This document shows positions 58,556 to 64,000 of a stretch of 64,000 nucleotides of DNA, one piece after another. Source of the stretch: Cobetia sp. cqz5-12 (lineage in GTDB: Bacteria; Pseudomonadota; Gammaproteobacteria; Pseudomonadales; Halomonadaceae); contig NZ_CP044522.1 of NCBI RefSeq assembly GCF_016495405.1, positions 620,001 through 684,000 of the forward strand, in the 5' to 3' direction. Each line of letters begins with the position of its first letter. The stretch's first letter is position 1. Position numbers and translations under genes: made by a program. The notes under the pieces were generated by a model. That model did not search any database and was not told where the DNA came from. It was given only the letters and a program-made list of their open reading frames with translations.

Positions 58556-58801
58556 ATGACCGATATCACATTGCCCGAGGCCGATGCCGAACTGGAAACC
58601 AGTGGCCTGTATTGCCCGGAACCCATCATGATGCTGCACAACAAGGTGCGTGAGCTTGCCTCGGGTGACCTGTTGCGGGTAGTGGCGACCGACCCTGCCA
58701 CCACCCGTGATGTGCCCAAGTTCTGCGCCTTTCTCGGTCACACCCTGGAACTGAGCCACGAGACGCCGGAACAGTTCCTGTATTACATCCGCATCAGTTG
58801 A
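58556..58801 (+). CDS. tusA: Sulfurtransferase TusA
   Basis: 81-residue sulfur carrier. The CPxP motif is at Cys20 in GLYCPEPIMMLHNKVREL, and DPATTRDVPKFCAFLGH and QFLYYIRI follow, as in TusA. It passes persulfide from IscS to TusBCDE for tRNA 2-thiouridine and to molybdenum cofactor synthesis. CAGGAGT lies just before ATG 58556. Confidence 0.95.
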   Translation: MTDITLPEADAELETSGLYCPEPIMMLHNKVRELASGDLLRVVATDPATTRDVPKFCAFLGHTLELSHETPEQFLYYIRIS

Positions 58802-58836
58802 GTCCCATCCGCCGAGTCGCTGGCCATGGCTTGCTC

Positions 58837-59571
58837 TCAGGCTTCGCGGTCATGGACCTCGACGCAGACCTGGTCGCTCTCGCCGGTCATCATCAGCGCG
58901 AGAGCTTCCAGCGTCGCCGGGTCCTGCTCGCGAATCTGATTGGCGATGGCGCGCTGGAAGAAATAGACCACGTCATGCCGGCTGCGCCCCGGGTATAGGC
59001 AGTCGTCGCCTGCCAGCACCGGTGTCTGGGTGACGCGAGCCTCATCGACCAGCAAGGCCTCGATGTTGCCATCGCTGTAGAGGCGCCAGCCGAAGACCTG
59101 CTTGAGCTGCCATTGTGTCTCGCCGTTGGTCATGCACAGCGCATGGGTACCCAGCGTGTCCGGCAGTTGCTGCAACAGCGTCGTCTTGTCCGAGACTTCA
59201 TAGTCGTAATAGGCCGCGGCATGTTCGAGCTCGAACACCTTGTGGTCAGGCGCCAGCATGAAGACTTCGTCGGTTTCCGGGTCACGATAGCCGACGAAAT
59301 GTCCTTGCTGGGGGTCTTCCAGCTCGTGGCAGGGCATCAGCCCCTCCATCCACGGCACCATGCCGACGACTTCACCATCCTCGCGCAGCCCCCAGGCCAG
59401 TACCGGAATGCTGTAATAGCTGTCCGGATCGCTGTCGAGCTGATAGAGCATTTCCAACCCATCGTGTTCCGGCGCCAGCCGGAGAATACGACGTCGTGCA
59501 CGCATCCTGTCACGCATGACACTCAGGTCGATGACCTTGGCGGAGCGGGGGGAAGATACTGGTACGCCCAT
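58837..59571 (-). CDS. Conserved-looking hypothetical protein, unrecognised
   Basis: I do not recognise this 244-residue protein. It starts MGVPVSSPRSAKVIDLSVMRDRMRARRRIL, has an acidic, aromatic-rich middle (LDSDPDSYYSIPVLAWGLRE, AAAYYDYEVSDKTTLL) and an extended beta-like pattern with repeated W/Y residues; no signal peptide or membrane helix. No catalytic motif stands out. It is transcribed convergently with tusA after a 35-base gap and has codon use like its neighbours, so it is a real gene. A ribosome-type GGAGG site (rc of CCTCC) precedes ATG 59571. Function unknown. Confidence 0.75.
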   Translation of the reverse strand: MGVPVSSPRSAKVIDLSVMRDRMRARRRILRLAPEHDGLEMLYQLDSDPDSYYSIPVLAWGLREDGEVVGMVPWMEGLMPCHELEDPQQGHFVGYRDPETDEVFMLAPDHKVFELEHAAAYYDYEVSDKTTLLQQLPDTLGTHALCMTNGETQWQLKQVFGWRLYSDGNIEALLVDEARVTQTPVLAGDDCLYPGRSRHDVVYFFQRAIANQIREQDPATLEALALMMTGESDQVCVEVHDREA

Positions 59572-59888
59572 GACGAACCCTCCTCAGCAGCTTGTCGATC
59601 GTCCTCGGCGTGTGCTGGTGCGTTCTCTCGCTTCTGCCATGTGTGTCGTCAGCGTGAGAGCACTGCCTTGAATAACCATTAGCACAGCCAGAGCCCTGAC
59701 GGTAACCCCTCCTTGGACGAAATGACCGTCCATCGGCTTTTTCGTGTTTAAACGCAAAAGCCCCGCGTCACCTTGTCGGGCGTCGCGGGGCTTGCTCATC
59801 CAGGCGTTTCAGGCAGCTGTCAGTCCAGCATTCCGGCCGAGACTCATGCTGAGGTGCAGGCTGAGATGCAGGCGCTATCCGCCAGGCA
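59572..59888. other. Intergenic region hypothetical / MATE exporter
   Basis: 317 bases without a recognisable gene; it contains the MATE terminator (59758-59793) and the presumed promoter of the hypothetical gene. Confidence 0.5.
59758..59793 (-). terminator. Terminator after MATE exporter
   Basis: AAGCCCCGCG / CGCGGGGCTT ten-base-pair stem; read on the minus strand it is followed by TTTTGCGTTT. Confidence 0.8.
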
Positions 59889-61394
59889 TCACTGGCTCGC
59901 CAATGCCTCGTCACGCACGCCACGGCGCGCGATGATCCAGAGGCGCCAGCCGAGCAGCAGCGCCGCCACGGTCAGGCCGGCCACCATGCCGATCCAGTAG
60001 CCATAGACGCCCATCTGATCGATAGGCCAGGGCGAGATCGGGAAGGCTTCACTGCCGACGCCCAGCAGGTGTCCGCCTCCCAGCCCGACCACCCAGTAGG
60101 CGAACATGGTGATCAGCATGATGATGCGCGTGTCCTTGAAGCCGCGCAGTGCGCCTGCCATCGCGACCTGCAGGGAGTCCGAGACCTGATAGAGCATCGC
60201 CAGGGTGATCAGCGACATGGCCAGGGCCTGGACCTTGAGGTTGCTGGTGTAGAGCGCTACAGCCGGCTCGGCCAGTACCCAGATCACGATGTCATTCACC
60301 AGCGCCACCACCAGCGAGAAGGCCACACCATTCCAGGCCACGAAACGTGCTTCGCGCATGTCGCCACGGCCGATGGTGTGACCGACGCGCACGGTCAGGG
60401 CCATCGCCATCGACAGCGGCAGCATGAACAGCAGCGAGGTGAAGTTGAGCGCGACCTGGTGGGCCGCGACCTTGATCTCGCCGAAGCTGGCCACGAACAG
60501 GGCAATGACCGTGAACAGCGTGACCTCGAAGAAGATCGCGATTCCGATCGGCAGGCCGACCTTGAGCAGTTCGCCCATCTGCTTGAAATGGGGGGCGCTG
60601 GGCTGGCACCACAGCGCCACGGCGCGATACGCGCTGCTGTAACGTGTATAGGCGAACATGCTCAGGCACATGATCCACATCGCAAGGCCAGTGGCGATAC
60701 CACAGCCGGCGGCGCCCATGGCCGGAATGTCGCCCAACAGCCCTGGCAGGGTGATCCCCAGCAGGTCATCCACGCCCGCAGAACCGTAGATCAGCACGTA
60801 ATTGAGCGGAATGTTCGATATCAGGCCGATCAGGCTGATGATCAGTGCCGGGCGAGTGTGGTTCATGCCGTCCGAGTAGGCGCGCAGGACCTGATAGAAG
60901 GCGGCGCCCGGCATGCCCCAGGCGATGGCCATCAGGTAGAGGGTCGCCTGCTCGGCCACAGCCTCAGGCACCTCCATCAGCGTGAAGATCGGCGCGGCCA
61001 GATACCAGAGCGCAAGCCCGGACAGGCTGCCGAGCACCAGCGAGATCCATAACGATTGATGCACGTTGCCACGCACCTCATCGCTGCGTTTGCCCCCCAT
61101 CAATTGCGCGACCACAGGCGTCAGACCCATCAGGGTGCCCGCCATCAGCAGCAGCAGGGGCACCCACAGGCTGGAGCCTACTGACACGGCTGCCAGGTCC
61201 GTGGCCGAGGAGCGCCCCGTCATCAACACGTCCACGGCACTCATGCCTGCCTGAGCCAACTGCGCGCCACAGATCGGCAGCGCCAGGGTCAGCAGGCGTG
61301 AGGTTTCCGCTCTGACGCGGGGAATCAGTGGCGGAGGCGGAGAACCGGGGGGCGTCTGAGGCATGGAGGGAGTGGGTGAATCGGCGGGGGGCAC
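59889..61394 (-). CDS. MATE family multidrug efflux transporter (NorM type)
   Basis: 501 residues, twelve helices. A proline-rich ~25-residue N-terminus precedes RLLTLALPICGAQLAQAGMSAVDVLMTG (quoted in part), a NorM-like helix 1 with the conserved Asp in MSAVDVLMTG. Further NorM features: TPVVAQLMGGKRSDEV, GMPGAAFYQVLRAYSDGMNHTRPAL, GLPIGIAIFFEVTLFTVIAL and DSLQVAMAGALRGFKDTR. Exports cationic drugs with sodium or proton influx. The GTG start at 61394 is set by AGGAG 8 bases upstream. A Fur-like box overlaps its promoter region (61415-61429). Divergent from epmC. Confidence 0.92.
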   Translation of the reverse strand: MPPADSPTPSMPQTPPGSPPPPLIPRVRAETSRLLTLALPICGAQLAQAGMSAVDVLMTGRSSATDLAAVSVGSSLWVPLLLLMAGTLMGLTPVVAQLMGGKRSDEVRGNVHQSLWISLVLGSLSGLALWYLAAPIFTLMEVPEAVAEQATLYLMAIAWGMPGAAFYQVLRAYSDGMNHTRPALIISLIGLISNIPLNYVLIYGSAGVDDLLGITLPGLLGDIPAMGAAGCGIATGLAMWIMCLSMFAYTRYSSAYRAVALWCQPSAPHFKQMGELLKVGLPIGIAIFFEVTLFTVIALFVASFGEIKVAAHQVALNFTSLLFMLPLSMAMALTVRVGHTIGRGDMREARFVAWNGVAFSLVVALVNDIVIWVLAEPAVALYTSNLKVQALAMSLITLAMLYQVSDSLQVAMAGALRGFKDTRIIMLITMFAYWVVGLGGGHLLGVGSEAFPISPWPIDQMGVYGYWIGMVAGLTVAALLLGWRLWIIARRGVRDEALASQ

Positions 61395-61414
61395 GGCAGG
61401 CTCCTGCTAGTAAT

Positions 61415-61429
61415 CGAGAATCATTCTTG
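61415..61429. promoter_or_regulatory. Fur-like box upstream of MATE exporter
   Basis: CGAGAAT-C-ATTCTTG fits the 7-1-7 Fur pattern at 9 of 14 positions and has AGAAT-ATTCT dyad symmetry, 21 bases before the GTG start. Confidence 0.45.
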
Positions 61430-61619
61430 CTTGGCGCGCCATCCTAGCAGATAAGCAGGTTTCATGAACGCAAGCTGATGAATTATCACGGCTGTGAGTG
61501 ACACTGTCAGCTGAAATGACGCGCTATACGCTTGCCACGTACAATGAGCCATCCGGCAGAGCAGGTTTTCCTGCCGCCATCGAATACCCCCACATTGCCA
61601 GCGCTTGCCGAGAATTGCC

Positions 61620-62279
61620 GTGTCGTCCCATGAGTCCCTACCTGCCGTCCATTCCTCTGATCCCGCCTGCGGGAGCCCCCGTCGTGCGCATGATCTCGCC
61701 ACCTTGATGGCATTGTTCGACGGCCTGTTCGGCAACACCTTCAACACCGTGCTGCGCTGTGATCCTGAAGAGCCGCTGTATCTTCCGGCCGGCATGCAAG
61801 GGGAAGGCAGGCATGTCCATGAATCAGAGCTTGGCTATCACCGTATCTATCTGGCACGTGGCTTCTTTTCCAGCGCGCTGCATGAGATCAGCCATTGGTG
61901 CATCGCAGGAGCCAGACGGCGGCTCGAGGAAGATTACGGCTACTGGTATGCACCGGATGGCCGCGACGCCCAGCAGCAGCGCGCCTTCGAGAGTGTCGAG
62001 GTCGCGCCGCAAGCTCTGGAGCTGCTTTTCCACCGGGCGGTGGGCAAGCCGTTTCATGTCAGCGTCGACAATCTTGAGCTGGAGGTGGATCGAGACGCCT
62101 TCGCACAACGTGTGATGCAGCGCGCCGCCGATGTCGAGCAGCGCGGCCTGCCCGCGCGTGCCGCTGCCTTCCGCCATGCACTCGCCGGTGTCTGGCAGCA
62201 AGGGATGTCGCTTGAGCAGGCCATCGCCCATGCCCGGTCCCTGTTGCCTGCGGTGGGAGAAGACGGCCGACTGGCGTGA
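61620..62279 (+). CDS. epmC: Elongation factor P hydroxylase EpmC
   Basis: Non-heme iron hydroxylase acting on the lysylated EF-P lysine, the last step after EpmA and EpmB. About 219 residues. The signature FSSALHEISHWCIAGARRRLEEDYGYWYAPDGRDAQQQ (quoted in parts; HEISH and YWYAPDGRDAQ are key) matches YfcM/EpmC closely. The start is uncertain: GTG 61620 is preferred to TTG 61605; ATG 61707 would cut into the DLATLMALFDGLFGNTFNTV block aligned with the family N-terminus. epmA, epmB and efp are not in the window. Confidence 0.92.
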   Translation: MSSHESLPAVHSSDPACGSPRRAHDLATLMALFDGLFGNTFNTVLRCDPEEPLYLPAGMQGEGRHVHESELGYHRIYLARGFFSSALHEISHWCIAGARRRLEEDYGYWYAPDGRDAQQQRAFESVEVAPQALELLFHRAVGKPFHVSVDNLELEVDRDAFAQRVMQRAADVEQRGLPARAAAFRHALAGVWQQGMSLEQAIAHARSLLPAVGEDGRLA

Positions 62280-62412
62280 TGCCTTTCTGCCCATGCCAGG
62301 TGGTAGTGCCGTGGTTCGCCGGGCTTGCCTTTCGGAACTCGCCTCCCGAAGCGGGATTGCATTATCTGCAAATCAGCGTTGCACTCACGTTGCAGGTGTC
62401 AGGGCTTTGTGA

Positions 62413-62427
62413 TTAGAATGATTCGCA
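62413..62427. promoter_or_regulatory. Fur-like box upstream of fbpA
   Basis: TTAGAAT-G-ATTCGCA matches the Fur 7-1-7 pattern at 10 of 14 positions, 88 bases before the iron-binding-protein gene. Confidence 0.6.
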
Positions 62428-62514
62428 TTGACACAATGGTTCCGCTTTTACTGGCCTGCAGGTCTGCTCATGGCAGCTCTCGTCAGGACAGAACATCTTG
62501 AACAGGGGTATTCG

Positions 62515-63561
62515 ATGACTGCTGTATCCATGATTTCTGCATCCTCCGCTCGCAAGCTGTTGTTGAGTGCGCTGGTCGGCGTGACGGCTGTCACGGCCAT
62601 GCCGGCGCAAGCCCAGGAAGAGGTGAACGTCTATTCCTATCGTCAGGCCTATCTGATCGAGCCGTTCCTCAAGGAGTTCACCGAGGAGACCGGCGTCAAG
62701 GTCAACGTGGTATTCGCCAAGCAGGGTCTGGCCGAGCGCCTCAAGCGTGAAGGTCGCAACACGCCGGCTGACGTCCTGCTGACGGTGGATATCGGTCGCC
62801 TGCAGGAGCTGGTCGACGAAGGGCTGGTCAAGAGCGTCAACGACGACGTCATCGAAGCCAACTTGCCTGAGCAGTATCACGGCCCTGACAACCAGTGGTT
62901 CGGTATCACCACCCGTGCCCGCGTGCTCTACACCAGTGTCGAGCGTCTCGAGGCCGGTCAGGTCGCAAGCTATGACGACCTGGCGGATCCGAGCCTCAAG
63001 GGCCGTGTCTGTTCGCGTGCCGGTGATCACCCCTACAACGTGGCATTGATCGCCTCGCGTATCGCCCACAACGGCGAGGAAGCGACCCGCGAATGGCTGG
63101 AAGGCTTCAAGGACAACCTGGCGCGCAAGCCGCAAGGCGGGGACCGCGATCAGATCAAGGCGATTCGTGACAATGTCTGTGACGTGGCCATCGGCAACAG
63201 CTACTACTACGGCAAGATGCTCGACAACGACGAGCAGCGTCCGTGGGCCGAGAAGGCACGTATCGAATTCCCGGACCAGAACGGTGTCGGCACGCACATG
63301 AACATCTCCGGCATGGCGATGACCAAGTACGCGCCGCACGAAGAGAATGCGCTCAAGCTGATGCGCTTCTTGACCGAGAAGACCGCTCAGCACATGTATG
63401 CCGAGGTCAATTTCGAGTATCCGGCCAATCCGGCTGCCGAAAGCTCGGAATTGCTGACGTCCTGGGGCGAGTTCAAGCAGGATGACCTCTCACTGACCGA
63501 GGTCGCCAAATACCGCAAGCGTGCTGCTCAGATGGTCAATGAAGTCGGTTTCAACCAGTAA
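62515..63561 (+). CDS. fbpA: Ferric iron ABC transporter periplasmic binding protein
   Basis: 348-residue periplasmic ferric-ion binding protein of the FbpA/FutA group. Signal peptide ends about TAMPAQA (residue ~35). Mature start EEVNVYSYRQAYLIEPFL has the conserved Tyr, and GDHPYNVALIASRIAHNG, IGNSYYYGKML (paired Tyr iron ligands) and VGTHMNISGMAMTKYAPH are typical. ATG 62515 follows AGGGG; an upstream in-frame ATG is rejected because it precedes an untypical leader. A Fur-like box lies upstream and a permease gene follows after a hairpin, as in fbpABC operons. Confidence 0.94.
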   Translation: MTAVSMISASSARKLLLSALVGVTAVTAMPAQAQEEVNVYSYRQAYLIEPFLKEFTEETGVKVNVVFAKQGLAERLKREGRNTPADVLLTVDIGRLQELVDEGLVKSVNDDVIEANLPEQYHGPDNQWFGITTRARVLYTSVERLEAGQVASYDDLADPSLKGRVCSRAGDHPYNVALIASRIAHNGEEATREWLEGFKDNLARKPQGGDRDQIKAIRDNVCDVAIGNSYYYGKMLDNDEQRPWAEKARIEFPDQNGVGTHMNISGMAMTKYAPHEENALKLMRFLTEKTAQHMYAEVNFEYPANPAAESSELLTSWGEFKQDDLSLTEVAKYRKRAAQMVNEVGFNQ

Positions 63562-63607
63562 CGGCACTCACCGCTGGCGTAAGCCATCGGATGGGATGTC
63601 ATGAACG

Positions 63608-63638
63608 AGAGGGGCTGTCGCGATGCGACAGCCCCTCT
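63608..63638 (+). promoter_or_regulatory. Intercistronic hairpin between fbpA and fbpB
   Basis: Fourteen-base-pair stem AGAGGGGCTGTCGC / GCGACAGCCCCTCT with a GAT loop and no T-run; probably attenuates read-through so that the binding protein exceeds the permease. Confidence 0.65.
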
Positions 63639-63701
63639 TCGTATGAGTGAACAATGTAAAATAGACGCAATTGCAGTTGGCAGGTCAGTGAGGAAGAGCA
63701 G

Positions 63702-64000
63702 ATGACGCAAGGCAAGCGGCTGTTGGCAAAGCGAGGTGCGAGCCTTGGAGAGGAAGCCTGCGTGGCAACCAGCGCGACGGAGCTCGCCCTGGAGCGCGCA
63801 GCTGGCAGCACGTCAGCTGCCGAAGACGCGGCCATAAGACGCCGTCAGCGGCGCCTGGGCACGCACATGGGGTGGTTCGCGACGGCCTGGGGGGTCGCCG
63901 CACTGGTGGTGATGCCGGTGCTGGCCGTCATCTGGCTGGCGTTGTTCGGCGATGATGGCAGTGATCAGGCCGGTGACGGCATCTGGCCGCACCTCGTCTC
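63702..64000 (+). CDS. fbpB: Iron ABC transporter permease, start only, cut by window edge
   Basis: First ~99 codons. A polar, Ala/Arg-rich ~55-residue cytoplasmic N-terminus leads into helix 1 (FATAWGVAALVVMPVLAVIW) and LALFGDDGSDQAGDGIWPHL, matching the VLAVLWLAL-WPHL opening of FbpB/AfuB permeases. AGGAAG lies just before ATG 63702. The rest lies beyond the window, so identity is inferred from helix 1 and from fbpA upstream. Confidence 0.82.
   Translation, partial: MTQGKRLLAKRGASLGEEACVATSATELALERAAGSTSAAEDAAIRRRQRRLGTHMGWFATAWGVAALVVMPVLAVIWLALFGDDGSDQAGDGIWPHLV

Overview
The window looks like an ordinary chromosomal segment of a moderately high-GC, aerobic gammaproteobacterium of the Halomonadaceae. 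The 16S rRNA text (51616-53156) reads to me as Cobetia/Halomonas-like; this is recollection, not a database match. The gene content fits: methylcitrate cycle with acnD-prpF, pstSCAB, CysB, EpmC, and a PsrA-like fatty acid regulation signal. I see no phage, insertion sequence, CRISPR array, defence island or integrative element.

Layout. 1-833: 5' part of an oligopeptidase B-like gene (minus strand). 1.1-4.75 kb: three-gene unit of a small membrane protein, a membrane-anchored VWA protein and a YafJ-type class II amidotransferase whose start overlaps the VWA stop. 4.87-12.5 kb: cysK (minus), fadD, hrpA. 12.8-16.8 kb: a KAS III-like enzyme, mlaA, then a two-gene partner-switching module (pseudo-receiver plus PP2C phosphatase, and a STAS protein). 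17-24 kb: transaldolase (minus), a Bcr/CflA exporter, and pstSCAB behind a clear Pho box. 24.2-32.9 kb: acyl-CoA metabolism (thiolase, TetR regulator, acyl-CoA synthetase, SDR dehydrogenase, acyl-CoA dehydrogenase) and an AI-2E family permease. 33-39 kb: thioredoxin, a sulfur theme (TauE/SafE permease, cysB, an atypical short cysH), pabB and an alpha/beta hydrolase. 39.3-48.4 kb: a complete propionate module (GntR regulator, prpB, prpC, acnD, prpF, prpD) with two copies of a TTGTCGACAA palindrome. 48.5-51.1 kb: lemA and an M48 metalloprotease joined by a 25-codon bridging ORF. 51.3-56.85 kb: a full rrn operon (two promoters, 16S, tRNA-Ile, tRNA-Ala, 23S, 5S, terminator). 57-64 kb: rlmM, an ABM-domain protein, tusA, an unrecognised protein, a MATE exporter, epmC, and the start of an iron ABC transporter (fbpA, fbpB).

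How it fits together. Fatty acid and branched-chain acyl-CoA breakdown (fadD, thiolase, synthetase, SDR, dehydrogenase) produces acetyl-CoA and propionyl-CoA, and the propionyl-CoA can feed the methylcitrate module. Sulfur assimilation is represented by cysK, cysB, cysH, a sulfite-type permease, trxA (the usual electron donor of CysH) and tusA. Nutrient control is visible as a Pho box (phosphate), Fur-like boxes (iron), a PsrA-like box (fatty acids) and a GntR-type palindrome (propionate).

Nothing here is clearly a new system. The most unusual items are the phosphatase with a receiver-like domain lacking the phosphoacceptor Asp and Lys and lacking a kinase domain (15083-16781), the short divergent CysH (35620-36246), the ATGA-ATGA bridging mini-ORF (49155-49232), and the VWA-amidotransferase coupling (1687-4753).
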